Assembly (NCBI GenBank): GCA_018818835.1 | Contig: JAHIRD010000127.1 | Coordinates: 1 to 64,000, forward strand | Source: Pseudomonadota bacterium | GTDB lineage: Bacteria; Desulfobacterota; Desulfobacteria; Desulfobacterales; Desulfolunaceae | Length of the DNA stretch: 64,000 nucleotides | Direction of reading: 5' to 3' | Part shown: positions 1 to 8,063 of the stretch, piece after piece | How positions within the stretch are numbered: the first letter of the stretch is position 1 | How the letters are laid out: each line of letters begins with the position of its first letter | The notes under the pieces: model-generated | Database searches by the model: none | What the model was told of the DNA's origin: nothing | What the model saw: only the letters and a program-made list of their open reading frames with translations | Translations under genes and position numbers: made by a program

Positions 1-75
1 CCGGTAACAACGGTAATGGCAAAACATAAAACGACTGTCACGTAGTAGCCGCGTGCGGCAAGGCGTCAGTAAAGC

Positions 76-321
76 ATGTTGTTAATAAGCTGCCATTATT
101 GGAGAAACCGGTCTACTCGACATCCATTTCCCAGCCATGGGCACCACATCTACAAAAGGAGAATGGGAACCGTTGAGCCGGTTTTCGCAAACATCCGCAA
201 TGCCATGGGCCTGGATCGGTTCACCCTCCGGAGTAAAAAGAAGGTGGACATTCAATGGGAACTCTACTGCATGGTTCACAATATTGGGAAGATTGCAAAA
301 TTCGGTACAATCGGAGCATAG
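76..321 (+). pseudogene. 3' remnant of a DDE transposase (IS1182-like)
   Basis: The last ~55 residues read YKRRMGTVEPVFANIR...GLDRFTLRS...KVDIQWELYCMVHNIGKI, which matches the conserved C-terminal end of IS1182-type DDE transposases (a 'GTVEPVFGNIK...F.LRG..KV..EW.L.C.AHN..K' signature). The same frame is closed by two stops at 43-48, so the catalytic core is absent and the gene is a dead fragment. No terminal inverted repeat could be recognised. It marks the left edge of the accessory stretch that follows. Seen: the motif and the stops. Inferred: the family. Confidence 0.7.
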
Positions 322-524
322 AAAATGAAAACCAAATGGGAAAAATGAATACAAAGGTCAAAAAGATATGCTAAGGAATCATAGTCATTCGTTTTTTATC
401 AATGAAACAATAAGCCTTCCGCGTTGTGATTGAAATTTACTTTTTCAATCCTTAGCGGGGAGAGATGATGTTTATTTTAATAAGGGGTTTTTCTACAGAC
501 TCGTTATGCAAAAAAGGAAATATA

Positions 525-887
525 ATGAATTGCTTCAATCACCCAAACATACCGGCAGTTGGTATATGTAAGTCTTGTAGCAAAGGCCTCTGCAAAGAAT
601 GCGCTACTGATCTTGATCATGGCCTCGCATGCAAAGATAAGCATGAAGCAGAGGTAGAAAACGTTAATATGATTATCTCTCAGAATACAAAAATTTATTC
701 CTCTGCACCAAAAAATACAATTATTGCACCCTTGTTTTATTTGTTTATGGGATTGGTTTTTGCAGGTTTCGGCTACACCTCAAAAGGAGGTGTTACTGAT
801 TTGCCCTTTGTGTTAGGTGTTGGTTTCATAGTGTTTGGTATTATTGTATTTTTTAGAAATCGAGCATTGTTTGGGAGAAATGCATAA
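525..887 (+). CDS. B-box-like zinc finger membrane protein
   Basis: A 120-residue protein. The N-terminus (MNCFNHPNIPAVGICKSC..GLCKEC...GLACK..HEAEV) has the Cys/His spacing of B-box-type zinc binding domains found in small bacterial proteins. Two hydrophobic segments (about residues 63-80 and 88-108) predict a C-terminal membrane hairpin. The ATG at 525 is preferred over upstream 465 because an AAAAAGGA ribosome site lies just ahead and the zinc motif begins at residue 3. The stop overlaps the start of an attC-like hairpin, the usual layout of an integron cassette. Function unknown. Confidence 0.65.
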   Translation: MNCFNHPNIPAVGICKSCSKGLCKECATDLDHGLACKDKHEAEVENVNMIISQNTKIYSSAPKNTIIAPLFYLFMGLVFAGFGYTSKGGVTDLPFVLGVGFIVFGIIVFFRNRALFGRNA

Positions 888-943
888 CAAGTAAGCAGCG
901 GACGCATTCCGCTCCATGCGCCGTTGACCCGCAGCGTTCTCAT
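883..943 (+). other. attC-like recombination site 1 (degenerate)
   Basis: The sequence begins with a CATAACAAG box directly at the stop codon of the preceding gene. It folds into an imperfect hairpin: 896-906 pairs with 917-926 and leaves A902 extrahelical, a hallmark of integron attC sites. The distal box (AGCGTT at 933-938) resembles the GTT end of a core site but lacks the usual RRRY bases, so the site is probably degenerate. No integrase gene is in the window. Confidence 0.5.
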
Positions 944-1011
944 AATAATTGAAATTTATAGATTATTTGTTATAATCAAGATGACATTTAAGTTTTCATG
1001 GAGAATTTAAC

Positions 1012-1272
1012 ATGCCTGAAATATGCAGATTTTTTGGAATTATTATTAGGATGTTTTATGATGAACATAATCCGCCTCATTTCCATGCAGAATATCAAGG
1101 AAGTAAGGCTGTCTTTGATTTTCAAGGAAATATGTTAATAGGAAATTTAAATTCAAGAACAGCGATTAAATTAGTTCGAGAATGGATTGATATTCACATT
1201 CTTGATCTTAATACTGCTTGGGATGATGCAAGAAGCTACAAAGAAATAAAAAAAATTGCTCCATTAGAATAA
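1012..1272 (+). CDS. DUF4160 family protein
   Basis: An 86-residue protein with the DUF4160 signature: [29 protein letters not shown] near the N-terminus (Asp/Glu-His...PPHFHAEY) and a helical C-terminus LVREWI. The family is commonly found next to DUF2442 proteins, as here, 10 bp upstream of the next gene. Such pairs are often suspected of being toxin-antitoxin-like, but no activity is established and none can be read from the sequence. The pair sits between two attC-like sites, as a single integron cassette would. Confidence 0.85.
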   Translation: MPEICRFFGIIIRMFYDEHNPPHFHAEYQGSKAVFDFQGNMLIGNLNSRTAIKLVREWIDIHILDLNTAWDDARSYKEIKKIAPLE

Positions 1273-1282
1273 GGAGATTAAT

Positions 1283-1525
1283 ATGTGGAATATGAATGAT
1301 GTAACAGCAATTGAATATAAAGGTGATTATATATTTCGAATTACTTTTGACAATAAAGTGTCAGGAAATATCGATTTTTCTTCTTATCTTAACAAAGGCC
1401 CTGTATTTTCATCTCTAAAAGATATTAATTTATTTAAACAAGCGTTTATTGATGGTGGCACTATTGCGTGGCCAAATGGAGCGGATATCGCGCCTGAAAG
1501 TTTATATGAGAAATGTGGAGGATGA
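1283..1525 (+). CDS. DUF2442 family protein
   Basis: An 80-residue protein typical of DUF2442: alternating strands ([13 protein letters not shown]), a central [14 protein letters not shown] segment and the C-terminal [16 protein letters not shown] motif, which is the family's best signature. It is translated after an AAGGAG site and forms an operon with the DUF4160 gene 10 bp upstream. Role unknown; the association may be a two-gene addiction-like unit carried as a cassette. Confidence 0.85.
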   Translation: MWNMNDVTAIEYKGDYIFRITFDNKVSGNIDFSSYLNKGPVFSSLKDINLFKQAFIDGGTIAWPNGADIAPESLYEKCGG

Positions 1526-1590
1526 TTACAAGAAAATGAACTGGGCCGGGTTATAGCACGCCGTGATTGAATAAAGTAAATAAATAAAAT

Positions 1591-1620
1591 AAAGGGGTCA
1601 AGTCCACGTTTGACCTTTAT
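1591..1620. repeat. REP-like palindromic element, copy 1
   Basis: AAAGGGGTCAAG...TTTGACCTTTAT forms a short inverted repeat (GGTCAA/TTGACC). A near-identical copy in the opposite orientation is at 53701-53730. This resembles the extragenic palindromes that accompany REP-associated tyrosine transposases. No such transposase is present in the window. Confidence 0.5.
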
Positions 1621-1774
1621 TCTAAATTTTCTGCTCACTGCGGGGTTTGTGGGTTATGTATTGCAAGATTAACTTTAAGGGGACATTTCGGGAATTGAAA
1701 AAGCGTATCCAAAACAAAAAAACGGAAAAGTCTTACTGCCATTCAAGAGATTATTTTTTATAGGATACAAATCA

Positions 1775-1830
1775 CATAACAAGTCTAATTCATCCGACGC
1801 AAAAAGTCGCGGTTCTGATTAGCGGATAGG
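1775..1830 (+). other. attC-like recombination site 2
   Basis: A CATAACAAG box (1775-1783) is followed by a hairpin with classic attC features: CTAAT (1785-1789) and CA (1791-1792) pair with TGATTAG (1816-1822), leaving T1790 extrahelical; CCG (1794-1796) and CG (1798-1799) pair with CGG and CG (1808-1812), leaving A1797 extrahelical. An unpaired spacer separates the two stems. The distal box GGATAGG is one or two bases from a GTTAGG core. The acyltransferase gene begins 11 bp downstream, as in cassette arrays. Confidence 0.6.
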
Positions 1831-1840
1831 TGAAAAAAAC

Positions 1841-2517
1841 ATGAGAAAACCTTTTATCTATCGATATCGGGTCGATAAAGTACCTATTATGATTCGACCG
1901 CAATTTCTCCTTTATGGGTACGGTATGGGGTTATTGTTATTTTTTTATCTCTTAATCCTGAGAGTTACCATTAAAGTAAAGATTGTTGGCCGGGAGAAAC
2001 TCGTAAAAAATTCAAATCATATCTTCTCTGTGTGGCATAGCTTTGTTCCATTGGGGCTGACAAGCGCAATACCTAAAATCGATAGAATTCTTGATCGTGC
2101 CCCTCAGGCATGGATGCAACATCCTATCTGGTATATGAAACCCATACATGTTCTGTTGCAATTGATGGGGGTCAAAAAAATAATTTTAGGTTCTACAGGA
2201 CATTCAGGTCGCGATGCGGCTGAACTTCTGATTGGTTATTTACGGATAGGATATTCAACTGTTATAAATCCTGATGGGCCAAATGGTCCAGCCTTTGTCC
2301 TTAAAAAGGGCATTCTGCATTTATCTTTGCAAAGCAATGTACCGATTGTTCCTTTGCGATTTTCATCGTCAAGTTACCGAGAACTTAAAACCTGGGACCG
2401 AAAAAAATTTGCTCGATTATTCTCCACGATAGAAATAATAATTTTGGTGAACCTATTTATGTTACAAGTGACAACTTTGATCATGCACATGAATTATTAG
2501 CAGGAAAGATGGGATAA
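1841..2517 (+). pseudogene. Lysophospholipid acyltransferase-like protein, 3' frameshift
   Basis: A member of the DUF374/LPLAT superfamily. It has an N-terminal membrane helix (residues ~27-44), HIFSVWHSFVPLG near residues 60-72 (an HxxxxD-like region with SVWH) and VINPDGPNGPAFVLKKG near 145, the signature of this family. The frame reads to a stop at 2500, but the last ~25 residues do not fit. In the neighbouring frame from about 2440 the sequence FGEPIYVTSDNFDHAHELL continues sensibly to a stop at 2515-2517. One missing T in a TTTT run near 2441-2446 explains it. This is either a real indel or a sequencing error. Confidence 0.7.
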
Positions 2518-2531
2518 TCGCACAAAGGTGT

Positions 2532-3233
2532 TCAGGCCTTTTGTGATATCAGTGTGTGAATCACCTCAAACAGGGCCGGGTCAGGATGGGAAAAGTCGGG
2601 AATGTGAGGAATCAGGCCCGCAACCTGCACATCTGAGAACATGGCGATGGCCTCCATATTTTCTTTGACCATGGCAAGGGATGTCGGGTCCGTGTCCTTT
2701 TGGATGAATACCAGTCCGGGTGATTCGATGCCCCTGTGTCTCAGGGCTTCCAGGCTTAAAAGGCAATGGTTGATGGTGCCCAGACCTGCCCGGGCGGCGA
2801 TGATGGGTCTGGCTCCGGATTGCTGGACCAGATCGATGATCAGGGATTTTTCCGTGACCGGAACAAGAAGGCCACCGGCAGCTTCAATAATCAGAGGATC
2901 ATGGTTTTTTCCTTTTTCGTGGATAAAGGAAAGTACGGTGTCTATATTCATGGGATTGTGTTGATTGCGTGCTGCAAAATAAGGTGCTTTGGCGTTTTTA
3001 AGGCAGTAGATCATTGAATCTTCGGGATTTTTCCCCTTCAGTGGGGGGAATGATTCATAGATCATCCGGGCATCGCTGTCCGTGTCCAAGGGATGGCTGC
3101 AGCCGGTCTGGAACGGTTTGATGTAAAAGGGGTTTGCTCCCTTTTTGGAAAAATAATGCATGAGCAAAAGGGAGAGAACGGTTTTCCCGACTCCCGTGTC
3201 CGTGCCAAGGACAAAAAAACGGTTATTCTTCAA
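2532..3233 (-). CDS. bioD: Dethiobiotin synthetase BioD
   Basis: ATP-dependent carboxylation of 7,8-diaminopelargonate to dethiobiotin, the penultimate step of biotin synthesis, in the cytoplasm. At 233 residues it is the usual length. Visible signatures: P-loop GTDTGVGKT (residues 10-18), K39/T43 region YIKPFQTGC, the EAAGGLLVPV motif near residue 117, and AAARAGLGTINH..LS for nucleotide binding. It lies on the same strand as bioF but 8 kb away, with the plus-strand sia block between them, so it must have its own promoter. None could be assigned in the 260 bp upstream. Confidence 0.95.
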   Translation of the reverse strand: MKNNRFFVLGTDTGVGKTVLSLLLMHYFSKKGANPFYIKPFQTGCSHPLDTDSDARMIYESFPPLKGKNPEDSMIYCLKNAKAPYFAARNQHNPMNIDTVLSFIHEKGKNHDPLIIEAAGGLLVPVTEKSLIIDLVQQSGARPIIAARAGLGTINHCLLSLEALRHRGIESPGLVFIQKDTDPTSLAMVKENMEAIAMFSDVQVAGLIPHIPDFSHPDPALFEVIHTLISQKA

Positions 3234-3496
3234 AGCGTGACCTCATCATGTATCAATGGGTTGTGAACTTGTCGGTTGTGACCTTGATTTATATCCCAGG
3301 CCTGACCGGAAAACAATTGAAATGTCCCTAAAAAACGATGGGGATACTTCAATGACGAAGGTTTTGTCTTGTTTTGGCTTGCAATTCTGGGCATTTGCGA
3401 TTAAGATATACGTTAAATAAACTATCCTAAAAACGGGTCTCTGTCGATCTTAAGAGATGGTGACTCGGCACTCTTAGTTCCACACAGGGCAAATAA

Positions 3497-5677
3497 TTGG
3501 GCAAAAATAATCGAAAACAGTTTCCGCTTTTCTCTGTGATCTTTTGCATGGTCATGGGACTGTTTTCTCTTTCGGTCTCACATGCAGAGACCCGGAGGGT
3601 TGCGCTCAACGCAGAGACACGATACCTGCACCTCGGGCCGAACATGTCCTATCTTGAGGACACAGAAGGCTCCTTTGAAATGGCTGATTTGATCTCTGCC
3701 GCATCAGATAAAATCTGGATTCCCTTCCATGGAGAGACACTCAATTTCGGCTATACAGACTCTGTTTACTGGGTCAAGGGAGATTTTGTGAATCAGGAAC
3801 CCAGGGACCTTGAGTTCTTAATTGAGATCGCCTACCCGGTTATCGATGACATCCAGGTGTTTATCATGGGAAAAGACAGGGTAAAAACCTTGTCCATGGG
3901 CGACAAGAAACCCTTTTATGACAGGCCTATTGAACATAAAAATTTTCTTTTTCCAGTGGATTTCGCTGCCTATGAATCCCTGACCATTATGTTTCGCTTT
4001 AAAACCACAAGCTCCATGCAGATACCCCTCAATCTTTACAATGAAAGAGTGTTTCTAGAAAAGTCCCAGGGTGAAATGATGGGGCTTGGTCTGTATTACG
4101 GTTCCATGATTATTATGATTCTGTATAATCTGTTTGTTTATCTGTCGGTGCGGGAGGCCAATTACCTGTACTATGTGATCTATGTTACCTGCATGGCGGT
4201 CTTTCTGGCCAGCCTCAACGGAACAAGTTATCACTATCTTTGGCCGGAAAGTATCTGGTGGAACGATCAGGTGCTTGTTGTTTCTCTTTGCGGAGTGGTT
4301 CTTTTTGCAATTCTTTTTACTGTGGGTTTTTTGAAAGTCAAGGAATCACGCCCAAAAAGTTACAGGGTTTTCATTTTTTTTGCGGTCATTGCAGGGTTCA
4401 TCATTCTTTTTTCATACAAAATCCCTTATAAAATGGGTATACTCTCCACCATTGGTCTTGCCGTTATTTCCATTGTCTGGTGCATGATTGTTACCTTGAG
4501 CCGCTGGATGGAAGGGTTTTCATCGGCGAGATTTTATGCTGTGGCCTGGTTTGCCATGCTGTCCGGAGGTGTGATTTTGGCTTTGAACAAGTTCAGCATT
4601 CTACCCCGGAACGCCTTTACCGAAAATGCCACCCAGTATGGTTCGGCCCTGGAAGTGATGCTCCTTTCCTTTGCCCTGGCAGATCGGTTGAATTTTGAAA
4701 AAAAGGAGAGGATTGAAGCCCAGGACATTGCACATCTCCAGGAAAGAAATGCGAGAATCGCCAACGAAAGTGCTCTCCATAATGAACGAAAAGCACGGGA
4801 AGCACGGGAGCATGCCTTTGAAATCCAGAAAAAGGCCACAGAAACCTTAGAGCAGCGGGTGGAGGAGCGCACCTGTGAGTTGAATGATATTCTCTTGCAG
4901 GTCCGGGATGCAAACAGCCATATTATGGGCAGCCTGCGTTATGCAAGAATGATCCAGCTTTCCATGCTGCCGGACCCCAAAAAGATCAGGGAATTTTTAC
5001 CCGGGCATTTTATCTGGTGGGTGCCCAGGGATCTCGTGGGGGGGGATTTTTATTTTATTGAAAAAAAAGAGGCCTGGACCGTTGTGGCGGTGGCGGACTG
5101 CACGGGACACGGCGTCCCTGGAGCTTTTATGACCATCATTGCCGGTTCGGAATTGAAGCGGATCGTCAGGGGTGAGGCGTGTTATGATCCGGGTGAAATT
5201 CTCTCCAGAATGAACAGACGGATCAGAAAAACCCTGAAACAGGATACCTCACACGCCCTGTCCGATGATGGTCTTGATATTGGGGTCTGTGCATTCAACA
5301 ACATAACGGGGAAACTCTATTTTTCAGGAGCGAAGATGACGATGTATTATACCCTTGGTCAGGAGCTGCTCACCCTTCCAGGAGATAAAAACAGCGTAGG
5401 CTATATCTCATCCAAGGAAGACTATGTGTATCCGGTTCACGACATGGATTTGCATCAGAATATGACGGTCTATCTTTTTACCGACGGGATTACAGATCAG
5501 GCCGGGGAAGAAAACACACTACGTTTTGGAACCAAACGTTTGTTGAAACTGATCAAGGACAATGCCCATCTTTCCCTGGATGCCCAGTATGAATGCTATA
5601 AGGAAACCCTGGAAAAATACAAAGGGAGTTGGGAACAGAGGGATGATATGACCATGGTGGCCTTCAAACCCGAATAA
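3497..5677 (+). CDS. 7TMR-DISM receptor with SpoIIE (PP2C) phosphatase domain, paralogue 1
   Basis: A membrane receptor phosphatase. In order it has a signal peptide (to about residue 30, ...SLSVSHA), a 7TMR-DISMED2 extracellular jelly-roll-like domain (~45-175, with NFGYTDSVYWVKGDF), seven membrane helices (~190-390), an Arg/Glu-rich coiled coil (~395-470) and a SpoIIE-type PP2C domain (~490-726). Metal-binding aspartates are intact in DLVGGDFYF, VAVADCTGHGVPGAFMT, YLFTDGITDQ and RDDMTMVAF. The predicted substrate is the SiaC-like phosphoprotein encoded downstream. The TTG start is uncertain; ATG at 3548-3550 would shorten the signal peptide. Confidence 0.85.
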   Translation: MGKNNRKQFPLFSVIFCMVMGLFSLSVSHAETRRVALNAETRYLHLGPNMSYLEDTEGSFEMADLISAASDKIWIPFHGETLNFGYTDSVYWVKGDFVNQEPRDLEFLIEIAYPVIDDIQVFIMGKDRVKTLSMGDKKPFYDRPIEHKNFLFPVDFAAYESLTIMFRFKTTSSMQIPLNLYNERVFLEKSQGEMMGLGLYYGSMIIMILYNLFVYLSVREANYLYYVIYVTCMAVFLASLNGTSYHYLWPESIWWNDQVLVVSLCGVVLFAILFTVGFLKVKESRPKSYRVFIFFAVIAGFIILFSYKIPYKMGILSTIGLAVISIVWCMIVTLSRWMEGFSSARFYAVAWFAMLSGGVILALNKFSILPRNAFTENATQYGSALEVMLLSFALADRLNFEKKERIEAQDIAHLQERNARIANESALHNERKAREAREHAFEIQKKATETLEQRVEERTCELNDILLQVRDANSHIMGSLRYARMIQLSMLPDPKKIREFLPGHFIWWVPRDLVGGDFYFIEKKEAWTVVAVADCTGHGVPGAFMTIIAGSELKRIVRGEACYDPGEILSRMNRRIRKTLKQDTSHALSDDGLDIGVCAFNNITGKLYFSGAKMTMYYTLGQELLTLPGDKNSVGYISSKEDYVYPVHDMDLHQNMTVYLFTDGITDQAGEENTLRFGTKRLLKLIKDNAHLSLDAQYECYKETLEKYKGSWEQRDDMTMVAFKPE

Positions 5678-5771
5678 ATGTGTGAGAGCCTTGTTATCCG
5701 TGTTTGAATAAACCTTCAGTGCCAAATGTGATGCATGCGAAAAATAAAGCGATGTCCATGGAAATGGCCTT

Positions 5772-5819
5772 TATGCCAAACACGATAACGCCGCATATGC
5801 GACTTTTTACGACGCCATC
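5772..5819 (-). repeat. Half copy of palindromic mobile repeat (family P)
   Basis: The sequence TGCCAAACACGATAACGCCG followed by a CATATG box and TTTTTACGACGCCATC is the reverse complement of the left half of the full elements at 15052-15205 and 49122-49267. Only one arm is present. It lies between paralogues 1 and 2 of the receptor phosphatases. Confidence 0.7.
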
Positions 5820-5864
5820 AAAGATTAACTGAATGATTGACTACGCCCAGAGCAGGAATAAACG

Positions 5865-8054
5865 GTGCCGATGCGAATACGTTTAGCGCATATGTCAAAA
5901 AAAGTGTTTGCCCTTGGGCTGACCTACCTGTGGTTTTGCGGGACAGCCTTGGGATCTCAGGCGCCCATACAGGTCACCGGGGATACCCTGTTTTTGGAGC
6001 TGGATCCCATGGTGTCTGTGCTGGAAGATCCTTCAGGCGTTCTTCAGGTTCGGGATTTTACGGAAAACAGGACCGATATTTTATGGCAACCAAGTTCGGG
6101 TAACCTGAACTTTGGGTTCACGGATTCCGTGTATTGGGTCAAGGCCGAGTTTGTCAACTCATCATCACGGGACCTGGAGCTGGTTCTTGAGATAGGGCAT
6201 CCCATACTTGATTATATCGAGGTCCATATTATTCGAAAATCCGGGACGGAAATGTTGGTGATGGGAGATAAATATCCCTTTGATGAGCGGCCTATAAAAC
6301 AGACCTACTTTGTTTTTCCCATGAACCTGATTGCCCATGAGTCTGTGGAAATTCTGTTCCGATTTGAAACCCAGGGCTCCATGCAGATGCCTTTAAGTCT
6401 GTATCATCCTGAACGGTATATTGAAAAAAAACAGGTGGAGATGACGTGCCTGGGTCTGTATTACGGAGCCATGGCCATCTTAATGCTTTACAACCTCTTT
6501 CTTTTCTCGTCTGTTCGTGATGTGGAATATCTGTATTATGTGGTTTATGTGTTCTGCCTGTGCACCTTTCTTGCGAGTCTGAACGGCATGACGTTTCAGT
6601 ACCTCTGGCCCGGGGCGACCTGGTGGAATGATCAGGTACTGGTGGTGGCTTTATGCGGTGCTTTGCTTTCAGGTGCTTTACTCGCCATGAGTTTCCTGAA
6701 ATTGAGAACAAAAAGGCCCAGGCAGTTTTCCCAGTTCATGATTTTTCCGGTTGCAGCGGGAATTCTTATCCTTCTTTCCATGGAATTACCCTACAGGACG
6801 GCACTTTTTTTGGCCATCGGCGTTATTTTTTCAGGTCTTTTGTTCGGACTGCCCATGACTCTGATCTACTGGTTGAAGGGGTTTGAACCCGCACGTTTTT
6901 TTGTCTGGGCCTGGTTGTCACTGGTGGGGGGCAGTCTGATTCTTCTATTCAATAAAATGGGCTTTCTGCCACGGTTTTTTTTGACTGAAAACGCCACTCA
7001 GATCAGTTCTGTTCTCCAGGTTGTACTCTTGTCCATCTCCCTGGCTGATCGATTGAACATGGAACGAAAAGAAAAACTTGAGGCCCAGAACATGGCCCTT
7101 GTTCAGGATCGTCAGGCGCGCCTTGCCAATGAAGCGGCTCTGGTCAACGAACGCAAGGAACGGGAAGCCCGGGAAGATGCCTATGACATTCAGAAAAAAA
7201 CAACAGAAACCCTCGGAATACAGGTCGAAGAACGTACCCGAGAGTTGAACAATACATTCGAGGACGTCAGGAAGGCGAACCATCGGATCATGAGCAGTAT
7301 CCGGTATGCCCGCATGATCCAACAGGCCATACTGCCGGATCCTGAAATGGCCCGGGAATGGTTACCTCGCCATTTTATCTGGTGGGCGCCCAGGGATGTG
7401 GTGAGCGGTGATTTTTATTACATGGATCGCCTGGATGGCGTCACCATTGTGGCTGTTGCCGATTGCACCGGTCATGGGGTTCATGGTGCGTTCATGACCA
7501 TTATTTCAAGTTCGGAACTCAAGCATATCGTGAGATGGGATTCATGCAAGGATCCCGGAGAAATCCTAAGGCGTCTGAATCACAGGATTCAAACGATCAT
7601 GAACCATAACAGGGATAAGGACCTTTTGGACGACGGGCTTAGCATCGGGGTCTGCGTGATCAGGCCACAGGACATGCGGATCGATTATTCGGGTGCCCGA
7701 ATGGATATGCATCTTGTTCGTGGTTCGGGAATTGAGACGATCCGGGGAGACAGGAGGGCTTTGGGGTTTGATGCGTCGATCCATGGGGCGGCTTTCGAGG
7801 TTCGGAGTCTATCCCTTGAACCCGATCTGAATATATATATGGCAACCGATGGCCTCACAAATCAGATCGGCGAATATTCCGGCAAGCGATTCGGAACGCG
7901 TCGTTTGAAAGACCTTTTATGTGAGCATGCCCACCTGCCTTTAAACGTTCAGCATGAGATTCTGGAGGCCAGTCTGAAGGTATTCAGGGGCAATAGAGAA
8001 CCTGTGGATGATATTACCATGGTGGGTTTCAGGCCAGAGATAATAACAGGATAA
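5865..8054 (+). CDS. 7TMR-DISM receptor with SpoIIE (PP2C) phosphatase domain, paralogue 2
   Basis: A 729-residue protein with the same architecture as its upstream neighbour: signal sequence, 7TMR-DISMED2 (LNFGFTDSVYWVKAEF), seven helices, a long Arg/Glu coiled coil (ERKEREAREDAYDIQ) and a SpoIIE domain with DVVSGDFYYMD, VAVADCTGHGVHGAFMT, ATDGLTNQIG and VDDITMVGF. The catalytic aspartates are kept, but GVHG replaces GVPG and the DVVSG loop differs. GTG at 5865 or ATG at 5871 both fit an AGGA ribosome site at about 5853. The tandem copies probably arose by duplication and may sense different ligands. Confidence 0.85.
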   Translation: MPMRIRLAHMSKKVFALGLTYLWFCGTALGSQAPIQVTGDTLFLELDPMVSVLEDPSGVLQVRDFTENRTDILWQPSSGNLNFGFTDSVYWVKAEFVNSSSRDLELVLEIGHPILDYIEVHIIRKSGTEMLVMGDKYPFDERPIKQTYFVFPMNLIAHESVEILFRFETQGSMQMPLSLYHPERYIEKKQVEMTCLGLYYGAMAILMLYNLFLFSSVRDVEYLYYVVYVFCLCTFLASLNGMTFQYLWPGATWWNDQVLVVALCGALLSGALLAMSFLKLRTKRPRQFSQFMIFPVAAGILILLSMELPYRTALFLAIGVIFSGLLFGLPMTLIYWLKGFEPARFFVWAWLSLVGGSLILLFNKMGFLPRFFLTENATQISSVLQVVLLSISLADRLNMERKEKLEAQNMALVQDRQARLANEAALVNERKEREAREDAYDIQKKTTETLGIQVEERTRELNNTFEDVRKANHRIMSSIRYARMIQQAILPDPEMAREWLPRHFIWWAPRDVVSGDFYYMDRLDGVTIVAVADCTGHGVHGAFMTIISSSELKHIVRWDSCKDPGEILRRLNHRIQTIMNHNRDKDLLDDGLSIGVCVIRPQDMRIDYSGARMDMHLVRGSGIETIRGDRRALGFDASIHGAAFEVRSLSLEPDLNIYMATDGLTNQIGEYSGKRFGTRRLKDLLCEHAHLPLNVQHEILEASLKVFRGNREPVDDITMVGFRPEIITG

Positions 8055-8063
8055 AAAAAACAT

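Noticed and set aside
2519-2547. Terminator CACAAAGG/CCTTTTGTG at the bioD end
   Set aside because: The stem is interrupted, overlaps the bioD stop region and has no clear T run.
3234-3496. BirA operator upstream of bioD
   Set aside because: Only GGTTGTGAAC- and GGTTGTGACC-like half sites are visible, without an inverted partner at the right distance.
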